This document shows positions 7,095 to 22,187 of a DNA stretch of 64,000 nt, in pieces. This DNA comes from Ascidia mentula. Lineage: Eukaryota; Chordata; Ascidiacea; Phlebobranchia; Ascidiidae. The notes under the pieces were generated by a model that worked only from the letters and a program-made list of their open reading frames with translations, searched no databases and had not been told where the DNA came from. The DNA lies in NCBI GenBank assembly GCA_947561715.1, contig OX387197.1, forward strand, positions 15,311,001 through 15,375,000, read 5' to 3'. Numbering within the stretch: the stretch's first letter is position 1; each line of letters starts with the position of its first letter. The position numbers and the translations under genes are program-made.

Positions 7095-10000
7095 GTGCCG
7101 CGGTTACAACCCCCATTTGCGTGGACAAGGAACTGTCCTGGACAGCAATATGGCCTACGGAGCACAGCACGCGTGCTCTGTGACGTATACAATTTATATT
7201 GTGACAGAGGTCTACACGCTAGGACTTTCCCGCCTCTGCAACTGACTTCCACAGAAATACCGACATGCGGCTTGAAGTACACAGCAGGAGGGATCCTGGT
7301 GGACGGTACGACACGGCCTATGATCGCGAATCGGCGGCCGCACGCGTCGGGGCAGCAACAGCAGGGGGCGCTCGCAAACGATCGAGTGGAAAAGGTGGCC
7401 CGAGCAGGGCGTGATGCTTACCTTATTCAAACAGAATGGGGGTCCGGGGCGAGGGGGCAGGTTGGGCTTGTGGCTACTTTCGGTGCTTGCGCCGTCGCGG
7501 GCACTCGGAACGGCGATTTTCAACACCGAGTGCAGCGGGTGTAATTACCACGGCGGCATCGACTGAAAACGGTGTGCCTGCCCCTGGACAGTAATGAGGC
7601 ATAATGAGCGCGAGTCGGCACCGACGCAACGCAGCAACGGCAGCAGGGGGTCTCTTGCAAAACGATTAAGTCAAAAAAGTAGCCCAAGCAGGGCGTGATG
7701 CTTACCTTATTCAAATAGAATGCCGGTCCGTGGCAGGGGGACAGGTTGGGCTTGTGGGTAATTTTGCCGGTTGCCCCATCGCAGGCACTCGGACTGGCGA
7801 CTTTGAACACTGAGTGCCGCGGTTACAACCCCCATTTGCGTGGACAAGGAACTGTCCTGGACAGCAATATGGCCTACGGAGCACAGCACGCGTGCTCTGT
7901 GACGTATACAATTTATATTGTGACAGAGGTCTACACGCTAGGACTTTCCCGCCTCTGCAACTGACTTCCACAGAAATACCGACATGCGGCTTGAAGTACA
8001 CAGCAGGAGGGATCCTGGTGGACGGTACGACACGGCCTATGATCGCGAATCGGCGGCCGCACGCGTCGGGGCAGCAACAGCAGGGGGCGCTCGCAAACGA
8101 TCGAGTGGAAAAGGTGGCCCGAGCAGGGCGTGATGCTTACCTTATTCAAACAGAATGGGGGTCCGGGGCGAGGGGGCAGGTTGGGCTTGTGGCTACTTTC
8201 GGTGCTTGCGCCGTCGCGGGCACTCGGAACGGCGATTTTCAACACCGAGTGCAGCGGGTGTAATTACCACGGCGGCATCGACTGAAAACGGTGTGCCTGC
8301 CCCTGGACAGTAATGAGGCATAATGAGCGCGAGTCGGCACCGACGCAACGCAGCAACGGCAGCAGGGGGTCTCTTGCAAAACGATTAAGTCAAAAAAGTA
8401 GCCCAAGCAGGGCGTGATGCTTACCTTATTCAAATAGAATGCCGGTCCGTGGCAGGGGGACAGGTTGGGCTTGTGGGTAATTTTGCCGGTTGCCCCATCG
8501 CAGGCACTCGGACTGGCGACTTTGAACACTGAGTGCCGCGGTTACAACCCCCATTTGCGTGGACAAGGAACTGTCCTGGACAGCAATATGGCCTACGGAG
8601 CACAGCACGCGTGCTCTGTGACGTATACAATTTATATTGTGACAGAGGTCTACACGCTAGGACTTTCCCGCCTCTGCAACTGACTTCCACAGAAATACCG
8701 ACATGCGGCTTGAAGTACACAGCAGGAGGGATCCTGGTGGACGGTACGACACGGCCTATGATCGCGAATCGGCGGCCGCACGCGTCGGGGCAGCAACAGC
8801 AGGGGGCGCTCGCAAACGATCGAGTGGAAAAGGTGGCCCGAGCAGGGCGTGATGCTTACCTTATTCAAACAGAATGGGGGTCCGGGGCGAGGGGGCAGGT
8901 TGGGCTTGTGGCTACTTTCGGTGCTTGCGCCGTCGCGGGCACTCGGAACGGCGATTTTCAACACCGAGTGCAGCGGGTGTAATTACCACGGCGGCATCGA
9001 CTGAAAACGGTGTGCCTGCCCCTGGACAGTAATGAGGCATAATGAGCGCGAGTCGGCACCGACGCAACGCAGCAACGGCAGCAGGGGGTCTCTTGCAAAA
9101 CGATTAAGTCAAAAAAGTAGCCCAAGCAGGGCGTGATGCTTACCTTATTCAAATAGAATGCCGGTCCGTGGCAGGGGGACAGGTTGGGCTTGTGGGTAAT
9201 TTTGCCGGTTGCCCCATCGCAGGCACTCGGACTGGCGACTTTGAACACTGAGTGCCGCGGTTACAACCCCCATTTGCGTGGACAAGGAACTGTCCTGGAC
9301 AGCAATATGGCCTACGGAGCACAGCACGCGTGCTCTGTGACGTATACAATTTATATTGTGACAGAGGTCTACACGCTAGGACTTTCCCGCCTCTGCAACT
9401 GACTTCCACAGAAATACCGACATGCGGCTTGAAGTACACAGCAGGAGGGATCCTGGTGGACGGTACGACACGGCCTATGATCGCGAATCGGCGGCCGCAC
9501 GCGTCGGGGCAGCAACAGCAGGGGGCGCTCGCAAACGATCGAGTGGAAAAGGTGGCCCGAGCAGGGCGTGATGCTTACCTTATTCAAACAGAATGGGGGT
9601 CCGGGGCGAGGGGGCAGGTTGGGCTTGTGGCTACTTTCGGTGCTTGCGCCGTCGCGGGCACTCGGAACGGCGATTTTCAACACCGAGTGCAGCGGGTGTA
9701 ATTACCACGGCGGCATCGACTGAAAACGGTGTGCCTGCCCCTGGACAGTAATGAGGCATAATGAGCGCGAGTCGGCACCGACGCAACGCAGCAACGGCAG
9801 CAGGGGGTCTCTTGCAAAACGATTAAGTCAAAAAAGTAGCCCAAGCAGGGCGTGATGCTTACCTTATTCAAATAGAATGCCGGTCCGTGGCAGGGGGACA
9901 GGTTGGGCTTGTGGGTAATTTTGCCGGTTGCCCCATCGCAGGCACTCGGACTGGCGACTTTGAACACTGAGTGCCGCGGTTACAACCCCCATTTGCGTGG

Positions 10001-12845
10001 ACAAGGAACTGTCCTGGACAGCAATATGGCCTACGGAGCACAGCACGCGTGCTCTGTGACGTATACAATTTATATTGTGACAGAGGTCTACACGCTAGGA
10101 CTTTCCCGCCTCTGCAACTGACTTCCACAGAAATACCGACATGCGGCTTGAAGTACACAGCAGGAGGGATCCTGGTGGACGGTACGACACGGCCTATGAT
10201 CGCGAATCGGCGGCCGCACGCGTCGGGGCAGCAACAGCAGGGGGCGCTCGCAAACGATCGAGTGGAAAAGGTGGCCCGAGCAGGGCGTGATGCTTACCTT
10301 ATTCAAACAGAATGGGGGTCCGGGGCGAGGGGGCAGGTTGGGCTTGTGGCTACTTTCGGTGCTTGCGCCGTCGCGGGCACTCGGAACGGCGATTTTCAAC
10401 ACCGAGTGCAGCGGGTGTAATTACCACGGCGGCATCGACTGAAAACGGTGTGCCTGCCCCTGGACAGTAATGAGGCATAATGAGCGCGAGTCGGCACCGA
10501 CGCAACGCAGCAACGGCAGCAGGGGGTCTCTTGCAAAACGATTAAGTCAAAAAAGTAGCCCAAGCAGGGCGTGATGCTTACCTTATTCAAATAGAATGCC
10601 GGTCCGTGGCAGGGGGACAGGTTGGGCTTGTGGGTAATTTTGCCGGTTGCCCCATCGCAGGCACTCGGACTGGCGACTTTGAACACTGAGTGCCGCGGTT
10701 ACAACCCCCATTTGCGTGGACAAGGAACTGTCCTGGACAGCAATATGGCCTACTGAGCACAGCACGCGTGCTCTATGACGTGGACAATTTATATTGTGAC
10801 AGAGGTCTACACGCTAGGACTTTCCCGCCTCTGCAACTGACTTCCACAGAAATACCGACATGCGGCTTGAAGTACACAGCAGGAGGGATCCTGGTGGACG
10901 GTACGACACGGCCTATGATCGCGAATCGGCGGCCGCACGCGTCGGGGCAGCAACAGCAGGGGGCGCTCGCAAACGATCGAGTGGAAAAGGTGGCCCGAGC
11001 AGGGCGTGATGCTTACCTTATTCAAACAGAATGGGGGTCCGGGGCGAGGGGGCAGGTTGGGCTTGTGGCTACTTTCGGTGCTTGCGCCGTCGCGGGCACT
11101 CGGAACGGCGATTTTCAACACCGAGTGCAGCGGGTGTAATTACCACGGCGGCATCGACTGAAAACGGTGTGCCTGCCCCTGGACAGTAATGAGGCATAAT
11201 GAGCGCGAGTCGGCACCGACGCAACGCAGCAACGGCAGCAGGGGGTCTCTTGCAAAACGATTAAGTCAAAAAAGTAGCCCAAGCAGGGCGTGATGCTTAC
11301 CTTATTCAAATAGAATGCCGGTCCGTGGCAGGGGGACAGGTTGGGCTTGTGGGTAATTTTGCCGGTTGCCCCATCGCAGGCACTCGGACTGGCGACTTTG
11401 AACACTGAGTGCCGCGGTTACAACCCCCATTTGCGTGGACAAGGAACTGTCCTGGACAGCAATATGGCCTACGGAGCACAGCACGCGTGCTCTATGACGT
11501 GGACAATTTATATTGTGACAGAGGTCTACACGCTAGGACTTTCCCGCCTCTGCAACTGACTTCCACAGAAATACCGACATGCGGCTTGAAGTACACAGCA
11601 GGAGGGATCCTGGTGGACGGTACGACACGGCCTATGATCGCGAATCGGCGGCCGCACGCGTCGGGGCAGCAACAGCAGGGGGCGCTCGCAAACGATCGAG
11701 TGGAAAAGGTGGCCCGAGCAGGGCGTGATGCTTACCTTATTCAAACAGAATGGGGGTCCGGGGCGAGGGGGCAGGTTGGGCTTGTGGCTACTTTCGGTGC
11801 TTGCGCCGTCGCGGGCACTCGGAACGGCGATTTTCAACACCGAGTGCAGCGGGTGTAATTACCACGGCGGCATCGACTGAAAACGGTGTGCCTGCCCCTG
11901 GACAGTAATGAGGCATAATGAGCGCGAGTCGGCACCGACGCAACGCAGCAACGGCAGCAGGGGGTCTCTTGCAAAACGATTAAGTCAAAAAAGTAGCCCA
12001 AGCAGGGCGTGATGCTTACCTTATTCAAATAGAATGCCGGTCCGTGGCAGGGGGACAGGTTGGGCTTGTGGGTAATTTTGCCGGTTGCCCCATCGCAGGC
12101 ACTCGGACTGGCGACTTTGAACACTGAGTGCCGCGGTTACAACCCCCATTTGCGTGGACAAGGAACTGTCCTGGACAGCAATATGGCCTACTGAGCACAG
12201 CACGCGTGCTCTATGACGTGGACAATTTATATTGTGACAGAGGTCTACACGCTAGGACTTTCCCGCCTCTGCAACTGACTTCCACAGAAATACCGACATG
12301 CGGCTTGAAGTACACAGCAGGAGGGATCCTGGTGGACGGTACGACACGGCCTATGATCGCGAATCGGCGGCCGCACGCGTCGGGGCAGCAACAGCAGGGG
12401 GCGCTCGCAAACGATCGAGTGGAAAAGGTGGCCCGAGCAGGGCGTGATGCTTACCTTATTCAAACAGAATGGGGGTCCGGGGCGAGGGGGCAGGTTGGGC
12501 TTGTGGCTACTTTCGGTGCTTGCGCCGTCGCGGGCACTCGGAACGGCGATTTTCAACACCGAGTGCAGCGGGTGTAATTACCACGGCGGCATCGACAAAA
12601 ACGGTGTGCCTGCCCCTGGACAGTAATGAGGCATAATGAGCGCGAGTCGGCACCGACGCAACGCAGCAACGGCAGCAGGGGGTCTCTTGCAAAACGATTA
12701 AGTCAAAAAAGTAGCCCAAGCAGGGCGTGATGCTTACCTTATTCAAATAGAATGCCGGTCCGTGGCAGGGGGACAGGTTGGGCTTGTGGGTAATTTTGCC
12801 GGTTGCCCCATCGCAGGCACTCGGACTGGCGACTTTGAACACTGA
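7095..12845. repeat. Higher-order repeat HOR-8, copy 2 (units 10-17; 5,751 bp)
   Basis: Unit types are again 1-1-1-1-1-4-3-5, directly abutting copy 1. The last unit (unit 17, T5, from 12128) is also the first unit of the next higher-order block, so the switch from the 8-unit to the 7-unit pattern happens at this T5. Only two copies of this block exist in the window. Elsewhere just its last part (1-1-4-3-5) recurs, at 30815-34408. Confidence 0.9.
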
Positions 12846-15800
12846 GTGCCGCGGTTACAACCCCCATTTGCGTGGACAAGGAACTGTCCTGGACAGCAAT
12901 ATGGCCTACTGAGCACAGCACGCGTGCTCTATGACGTGGACAATTTATATTGTGACAGAGGTCTACACGCTAGGACTTTCCCGCCTCTGCAACTGACTTC
13001 CACAGAAATACCGACATGCGGCTTGAAGTACACAGCAGGAGGGATCCTGGTGGACGGTACGACACGGCCTATGATCGCGAATCGGCGGCCGCACGCGTCG
13101 GGGCAGCAACAGCAGGGGGCGCTCGCAAACGATCGAGTGGAAAAGGTGGCCCGAGCAGGGCGTGATGCTTACCTTATTCAAACAGAATGGGGGTCCGGGG
13201 CGAGGGGGCAGGTTGGGCTTGTGGCTACTTTCGGTGCTTGCGCCGTCGCGGGCACTCGGAACGGCGATTTTCAACACCGAGTGCAGCGGGTGTAATTACC
13301 ACGGCGGCATCGACAAAAACGGTGTGCCTGCCCCTGGACAGTAATGAGGCATAATGAGCGCGAGTCGGCACCGACGCAACGCAGCAACGGCAGCAGGGGG
13401 TCTCTTGCAAAACGATTAAGTCAAAAAAGTAGCCCAAGCAGGGCGTGATGCTTACCTTATTCAAATAGAATGCCGGTCCGTGGCAGGGGGACAGGTTGGG
13501 CTTGTGGGTAATTTTGCCGGTTGCCCCATCGCAGGCACTCGGACTGGCGACTTTGAACACTGAGTGCCGCGGTTACAACCCCCATTTGCGTGGACAAGGA
13601 ACTGTCCTGGACAGCAATATGGCCTACGGAGCACAGCACGCGTGCTCTGTGACGTATACAATTTATATTGTGACAGAGGTCTACACGCTAGGACTTTCCC
13701 GCCTCTGCAACTGACTTCCACAGAAATACCGACATGCGGCTTGAAGTACACAGCAGGAGGGATCCTGGTGGACGGTACGACACGGCCTATGATCGCGAAT
13801 CGGCGGCCGCACGCGTCGGGGCAGCAACAGCAGGGGGCGCTCGCAAACGATCGAGTGGAAAAGGTGGCCCGAGCAGGGCGTGATGCTTACCTTATTCAAA
13901 CAGAATGGGGGTCCGGGGCGAGGGGGCAGGTTGGGCTTGTGGCTACTTTCGGTGCTTGCGCCGTCGCGGGCACTCGGAACGGCGATTTTCAACACCGAGT
14001 GCAGCGGGTGTAATTACCACGGCGGCATCGACTGAAAACGGTGTGCCTGCCCCTGGACAGTAATGAGGCATAATGAGCGCGAGTCGGCACCGACGCAACG
14101 CAGCAACGGCAGCAGGGGGTCTCTTGCAAAACGATTAAGTCAAAAAAGTAGCCCAAGCAGGGCGTGATGCTTACCTTATTCAAATAGAATGCCGGTCCGT
14201 GGCAGGGGGACAGGTTGGGCTTGTGGGTAATTTTGCCGGTTGCCCCATCGCAGGCACTCGGACTGGCGACTTTGAACACTGAGTGCCGCGGTTACAACCC
14301 CCATTTGCGTGGACAAGGAACTGTCCTGGACAGCAATATGGCCTACGGAGCACAGCACGCGTGCTCTGTGACGTATACAATTTATATTGTGACAGAGGTC
14401 TACACGCTAGGACTTTCCCGCCTCTGCAACTGACTTCCACAGAAATACCGACATGCGGCTTGAAGTACACAGCAGGAGGGATCCTGGTGGACGGTACGAC
14501 ACGGCCTATGATCGCGAATCGGCGGCCGCACGCGTCGGGGCAGCAACAGCAGGGGGCGCTCGCAAACGATCGAGTGGAAAAGGTGGCCCGAGCAGGGCGT
14601 GATGCTTACCTTATTCAAACAGAATGGGGGTCCGGGGCGAGGGGGCAGGTTGGGCTTGTGGCTACTTTCGGTGCTTGCGCCGTCGCGGGCACTCGGAACG
14701 GCGATTTTCAACACCGAGTGCAGCGGGTGTAATTACCACGGCGGCATCGACTGAAAACGGTGTGCCTGCCCCTGGACAGTAATGAGGCATAATGAGCGCG
14801 AGTCGGCACCGACGCAACGCAGCAACGGCAGCAGGGGGTCTCTTGCAAAACGATTAAGTCAAAAAAGTAGCCCAAGCAGGGCGTGATGCTTACCTTATTC
14901 AAATAGAATGCCGGTCCGTGGCAGGGGGACAGGTTGGGCTTGTGGGTAATTTTGCCGGTTGCCCCATCGCAGGCACTCGGACTGGCGACTTTGAACACTG
15001 AGTGCCGCGGTTACAACCCCCATTTGCGTGGACAAGGAACTGTCCTGGACAGCAATATGGCCTACTGAGCACAGCACGCGTGCTCTATGACGTGGACAAT
15101 TTATATTGTGACAGAGGTCTACACGCTAGGACTTTCCCGCCTCTGCAACTGACTTCCACAGAAATACCGACATGCGGCTTGAAGTACACAGCAGGAGGGA
15201 TCCTGGTGGACGGTACGACACGGCCTATGATCGCGAATCGGCGGCCGCACGCGTCGGGGCAGCAACAGCAGGGGGCGCTCGCAAACGATCGAGTGGAAAA
15301 GGTGGCCCGAGCAGGGCGTGATGCTTACCTTATTCAAACAGAATGGGGGTCCGGGGCGAGGGGGCAGGTTGGGCTTGTGGCTACTTTCGGTGCTTGCGCC
15401 GTCGCGGGCACTCGGAACGGCGATTTTCAACACCGAGTGCAGCGGGTGTAATTACCACGGCGGCATCGACAAAAACGGTGTGCCTGCCCCTGGACAGTAA
15501 TGAGGCATAATGAGCGCGAGTCGGCACCGACGCAACGCAGCAACGGCAGCAGGGGGTCTCTTGCAAAACGATTAAGTCAAAAAAGTAGCCCAAGCAGGGC
15601 GTGATGCTTACCTTATTCAAATAGAATGCCGGTCCGTGGCAGGGGGACAGGTTGGGCTTGTGGGTAATTTTGCCGGTTGCCCCATCGCAGGCACTCGGAC
15701 TGGCGACTTTGAACACTGAGTGCCGCGGTTACAACCCCCATTTGCGTGGACAAGGAACTGTCCTGGACAGCAATATGGCCTACGGAGCACAGCACGCGTG

Positions 15801-17157
15801 CTCTGTGACGTATACAATTTATATTGTGACAGAGGTCTACACGCTAGGACTTTCCCGCCTCTGCAACTGACTTCCACAGAAATACCGACATGCGGCTTGA
15901 AGTACACAGCAGGAGGGATCCTGGTGGACGGTACGACACGGCCTATGATCGCGAATCGGCGGCCGCACGCGTCGGGGCAGCAACAGCAGGGGGCGCTCGC
16001 AAACGATCGAGTGGAAAAGGTGGCCCGAGCAGGGCGTGATGCTTACCTTATTCAAACAGAATGGGGGTCCGGGGCGAGGGGGCAGGTTGGGCTTGTGGCT
16101 ACTTTCGGTGCTTGCGCCGTCGCGGGCACTCGGAACGGCGATTTTCAACACCGAGTGCAGCGGGTGTAATTACCACGGCGGCATCGACTGAAAACGGTGT
16201 GCCTGCCCCTGGACAGTAATGAGGCATAATGAGCGCGAGTCGGCACCGACGCAACGCAGCAACGGCAGCAGGGGGTCTCTTGCAAAACGATTAAGTCAAA
16301 AAAGTAGCCCAAGCAGGGCGTGATGCTTACCTTATTCAAATAGAATGCCGGTCCGTGGCAGGGGGACAGGTTGGGCTTGTGGGTAATTTTGCCGGTTGCC
16401 CCATCGCAGGCACTCGGACTGGCGACTTTGAACACTGAGTGCCGCGGTTACAACCCCCATTTGCGTGGACAAGGAACTGTCCTGGACAGCAATATGGCCT
16501 ACGGAGCACAGCACGCGTGCTCTGTGACGTATACAATTTATATTGTGACAGAGGTCTACACGCTAGGACTTTCCCGCCTCTGCAACTGACTTCCACAGAA
16601 ATACCGACATGCGGCTTGAAGTACACAGCAGGAGGGATCCTGGTGGACGGTACGACACGGCCTATGATCGCGAATCGGCGGCCGCACGCGTCGGGGCAGC
16701 AACAGCAGGGGGCGCTCGCAAACGATCGAGTGGAAAAGGTGGCCCGAGCAGGGCGTGATGCTTACCTTATTCAAACAGAATGGGGGTCCGGGGCGAGGGG
16801 GCAGGTTGGGCTTGTGGCTACTTTCGGTGCTTGCGCCGTCGCGGGCACTCGGAACGGCGATTTTCAACACCGAGTGCAGCGGGTGTAATTACCACGGCGG
16901 CATCGACTGAAAACGGTGTGCCTGCCCCTGGACAGTAATGAGGCATAATGAGCGCGAGTCGGCACCGACGCAACGCAGCAACGGCAGCAGGGGGTCTCTT
17001 GCAAAACGATTAAGTCAAAAAAGTAGCCCAAGCAGGGCGTGATGCTTACCTTATTCAAATAGAATGCCGGTCCGTGGCAGGGGGACAGGTTGGGCTTGTG
17101 GGTAATTTTGCCGGTTGCCCCATCGCAGGCACTCGGACTGGCGACTTTGAACACTGA
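12128..17157. repeat. Higher-order repeat HOR-7, copy 1 (units 17-23; 5,030 bp)
   Basis: Unit types in order are 5-5-1-1-5-1-1, that is, one T5 followed by two rounds of the three-unit motif 5-1-1. Three T5 units each lack one base, giving 7 x 719 - 3 = 5,030 bp. The block is directly followed by an identical one. It is also the start of the 17,968-bp stretch duplicated at 39440. Confidence 0.9.
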
Positions 17158-20100
17158 GTGCCGCGGTTACAACCCCCATTTGCGTGGACAAGGAACTGTC
17201 CTGGACAGCAATATGGCCTACTGAGCACAGCACGCGTGCTCTATGACGTGGACAATTTATATTGTGACAGAGGTCTACACGCTAGGACTTTCCCGCCTCT
17301 GCAACTGACTTCCACAGAAATACCGACATGCGGCTTGAAGTACACAGCAGGAGGGATCCTGGTGGACGGTACGACACGGCCTATGATCGCGAATCGGCGG
17401 CCGCACGCGTCGGGGCAGCAACAGCAGGGGGCGCTCGCAAACGATCGAGTGGAAAAGGTGGCCCGAGCAGGGCGTGATGCTTACCTTATTCAAACAGAAT
17501 GGGGGTCCGGGGCGAGGGGGCAGGTTGGGCTTGTGGCTACTTTCGGTGCTTGCGCCGTCGCGGGCACTCGGAACGGCGATTTTCAACACCGAGTGCAGCG
17601 GGTGTAATTACCACGGCGGCATCGACAAAAACGGTGTGCCTGCCCCTGGACAGTAATGAGGCATAATGAGCGCGAGTCGGCACCGACGCAACGCAGCAAC
17701 GGCAGCAGGGGGTCTCTTGCAAAACGATTAAGTCAAAAAAGTAGCCCAAGCAGGGCGTGATGCTTACCTTATTCAAATAGAATGCCGGTCCGTGGCAGGG
17801 GGACAGGTTGGGCTTGTGGGTAATTTTGCCGGTTGCCCCATCGCAGGCACTCGGACTGGCGACTTTGAACACTGAGTGCCGCGGTTACAACCCCCATTTG
17901 CGTGGACAAGGAACTGTCCTGGACAGCAATATGGCCTACTGAGCACAGCACGCGTGCTCTATGACGTGGACAATTTATATTGTGACAGAGGTCTACACGC
18001 TAGGACTTTCCCGCCTCTGCAACTGACTTCCACAGAAATACCGACATGCGGCTTGAAGTACACAGCAGGAGGGATCCTGGTGGACGGTACGACACGGCCT
18101 ATGATCGCGAATCGGCGGCCGCACGCGTCGGGGCAGCAACAGCAGGGGGCGCTCGCAAACGATCGAGTGGAAAAGGTGGCCCGAGCAGGGCGTGATGCTT
18201 ACCTTATTCAAACAGAATGGGGGTCCGGGGCGAGGGGGCAGGTTGGGCTTGTGGCTACTTTCGGTGCTTGCGCCGTCGCGGGCACTCGGAACGGCGATTT
18301 TCAACACCGAGTGCAGCGGGTGTAATTACCACGGCGGCATCGACAAAAACGGTGTGCCTGCCCCTGGACAGTAATGAGGCATAATGAGCGCGAGTCGGCA
18401 CCGACGCAACGCAGCAACGGCAGCAGGGGGTCTCTTGCAAAACGATTAAGTCAAAAAAGTAGCCCAAGCAGGGCGTGATGCTTACCTTATTCAAATAGAA
18501 TGCCGGTCCGTGGCAGGGGGACAGGTTGGGCTTGTGGGTAATTTTGCCGGTTGCCCCATCGCAGGCACTCGGACTGGCGACTTTGAACACTGAGTGCCGC
18601 GGTTACAACCCCCATTTGCGTGGACAAGGAACTGTCCTGGACAGCAATATGGCCTACGGAGCACAGCACGCGTGCTCTGTGACGTATACAATTTATATTG
18701 TGACAGAGGTCTACACGCTAGGACTTTCCCGCCTCTGCAACTGACTTCCACAGAAATACCGACATGCGGCTTGAAGTACACAGCAGGAGGGATCCTGGTG
18801 GACGGTACGACACGGCCTATGATCGCGAATCGGCGGCCGCACGCGTCGGGGCAGCAACAGCAGGGGGCGCTCGCAAACGATCGAGTGGAAAAGGTGGCCC
18901 GAGCAGGGCGTGATGCTTACCTTATTCAAACAGAATGGGGGTCCGGGGCGAGGGGGCAGGTTGGGCTTGTGGCTACTTTCGGTGCTTGCGCCGTCGCGGG
19001 CACTCGGAACGGCGATTTTCAACACCGAGTGCAGCGGGTGTAATTACCACGGCGGCATCGACTGAAAACGGTGTGCCTGCCCCTGGACAGTAATGAGGCA
19101 TAATGAGCGCGAGTCGGCACCGACGCAACGCAGCAACGGCAGCAGGGGGTCTCTTGCAAAACGATTAAGTCAAAAAAGTAGCCCAAGCAGGGCGTGATGC
19201 TTACCTTATTCAAATAGAATGCCGGTCCGTGGCAGGGGGACAGGTTGGGCTTGTGGGTAATTTTGCCGGTTGCCCCATCGCAGGCACTCGGACTGGCGAC
19301 TTTGAACACTGAGTGCCGCGGTTACAACCCCCATTTGCGTGGACAAGGAACTGTCCTGGACAGCAATATGGCCTACGGAGCACAGCACGCGTGCTCTGTG
19401 ACGTATACAATTTATATTGTGACAGAGGTCTACACGCTAGGACTTTCCCGCCTCTGCAACTGACTTCCACAGAAATACCGACATGCGGCTTGAAGTACAC
19501 AGCAGGAGGGATCCTGGTGGACGGTACGACACGGCCTATGATCGCGAATCGGCGGCCGCACGCGTCGGGGCAGCAACAGCAGGGGGCGCTCGCAAACGAT
19601 CGAGTGGAAAAGGTGGCCCGAGCAGGGCGTGATGCTTACCTTATTCAAACAGAATGGGGGTCCGGGGCGAGGGGGCAGGTTGGGCTTGTGGCTACTTTCG
19701 GTGCTTGCGCCGTCGCGGGCACTCGGAACGGCGATTTTCAACACCGAGTGCAGCGGGTGTAATTACCACGGCGGCATCGACTGAAAACGGTGTGCCTGCC
19801 CCTGGACAGTAATGAGGCATAATGAGCGCGAGTCGGCACCGACGCAACGCAGCAACGGCAGCAGGGGGTCTCTTGCAAAACGATTAAGTCAAAAAAGTAG
19901 CCCAAGCAGGGCGTGATGCTTACCTTATTCAAATAGAATGCCGGTCCGTGGCAGGGGGACAGGTTGGGCTTGTGGGTAATTTTGCCGGTTGCCCCATCGC
20001 AGGCACTCGGACTGGCGACTTTGAACACTGAGTGCCGCGGTTACAACCCCCATTTGCGTGGACAAGGAACTGTCCTGGACAGCAATATGGCCTACTGAGC

Positions 20101-22187
20101 ACAGCACGCGTGCTCTATGACGTGGACAATTTATATTGTGACAGAGGTCTACACGCTAGGACTTTCCCGCCTCTGCAACTGACTTCCACAGAAATACCGA
20201 CATGCGGCTTGAAGTACACAGCAGGAGGGATCCTGGTGGACGGTACGACACGGCCTATGATCGCGAATCGGCGGCCGCACGCGTCGGGGCAGCAACAGCA
20301 GGGGGCGCTCGCAAACGATCGAGTGGAAAAGGTGGCCCGAGCAGGGCGTGATGCTTACCTTATTCAAACAGAATGGGGGTCCGGGGCGAGGGGGCAGGTT
20401 GGGCTTGTGGCTACTTTCGGTGCTTGCGCCGTCGCGGGCACTCGGAACGGCGATTTTCAACACCGAGTGCAGCGGGTGTAATTACCACGGCGGCATCGAC
20501 AAAAACGGTGTGCCTGCCCCTGGACAGTAATGAGGCATAATGAGCGCGAGTCGGCACCGACGCAACGCAGCAACGGCAGCAGGGGGTCTCTTGCAAAACG
20601 ATTAAGTCAAAAAAGTAGCCCAAGCAGGGCGTGATGCTTACCTTATTCAAATAGAATGCCGGTCCGTGGCAGGGGGACAGGTTGGGCTTGTGGGTAATTT
20701 TGCCGGTTGCCCCATCGCAGGCACTCGGACTGGCGACTTTGAACACTGAGTGCCGCGGTTACAACCCCCATTTGCGTGGACAAGGAACTGTCCTGGACAG
20801 CAATATGGCCTACGGAGCACAGCACGCGTGCTCTGTGACGTATACAATTTATATTGTGACAGAGGTCTACACGCTAGGACTTTCCCGCCTCTGCAACTGA
20901 CTTCCACAGAAATACCGACATGCGGCTTGAAGTACACAGCAGGAGGGATCCTGGTGGACGGTACGACACGGCCTATGATCGCGAATCGGCGGCCGCACGC
21001 GTCGGGGCAGCAACAGCAGGGGGCGCTCGCAAACGATCGAGTGGAAAAGGTGGCCCGAGCAGGGCGTGATGCTTACCTTATTCAAACAGAATGGGGGTCC
21101 GGGGCGAGGGGGCAGGTTGGGCTTGTGGCTACTTTCGGTGCTTGCGCCGTCGCGGGCACTCGGAACGGCGATTTTCAACACCGAGTGCAGCGGGTGTAAT
21201 TACCACGGCGGCATCGACTGAAAACGGTGTGCCTGCCCCTGGACAGTAATGAGGCATAATGAGCGCGAGTCGGCACCGACGCAACGCAGCAACGGCAGCA
21301 GGGGGTCTCTTGCAAAACGATTAAGTCAAAAAAGTAGCCCAAGCAGGGCGTGATGCTTACCTTATTCAAATAGAATGCCGGTCCGTGGCAGGGGGACAGG
21401 TTGGGCTTGTGGGTAATTTTGCCGGTTGCCCCATCGCAGGCACTCGGACTGGCGACTTTGAACACTGAGTGCCGCGGTTACAACCCCCATTTGCGTGGAC
21501 AAGGAACTGTCCTGGACAGCAATATGGCCTACGGAGCACAGCACGCGTGCTCTGTGACGTATACAATTTATATTGTGACAGAGGTCTACACGCTAGGACT
21601 TTCCCGCCTCTGCAACTGACTTCCACAGAAATACCGACATGCGGCTTGAAGTACACAGCAGGAGGGATCCTGGTGGACGGTACGACACGGCCTATGATCG
21701 CGAATCGGCGGCCGCACGCGTCGGGGCAGCAACAGCAGGGGGCGCTCGCAAACGATCGAGTGGAAAAGGTGGCCCGAGCAGGGCGTGATGCTTACCTTAT
21801 TCAAACAGAATGGGGGTCCGGGGCGAGGGGGCAGGTTGGGCTTGTGGCTACTTTCGGTGCTTGCGCCGTCGCGGGCACTCGGAACGGCGATTTTCAACAC
21901 CGAGTGCAGCGGGTGTAATTACCACGGCGGCATCGACTGAAAACGGTGTGCCTGCCCCTGGACAGTAATGAGGCATAATGAGCGCGAGTCGGCACCGACG
22001 CAACGCAGCAACGGCAGCAGGGGGTCTCTTGCAAAACGATTAAGTCAAAAAAGTAGCCCAAGCAGGGCGTGATGCTTACCTTATTCAAATAGAATGCCGG
22101 TCCGTGGCAGGGGGACAGGTTGGGCTTGTGGGTAATTTTGCCGGTTGCCCCATCGCAGGCACTCGGACTGGCGACTTTGAACACTGA
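17158..22187. repeat. Higher-order repeat HOR-7, copy 2 (units 24-30; 5,030 bp)
   Basis: Same order of types as copy 1 (5-5-1-1-5-1-1), in direct tandem. The next unit (T4 at 22188) breaks the pattern and begins the 11-unit block. Confidence 0.9.
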
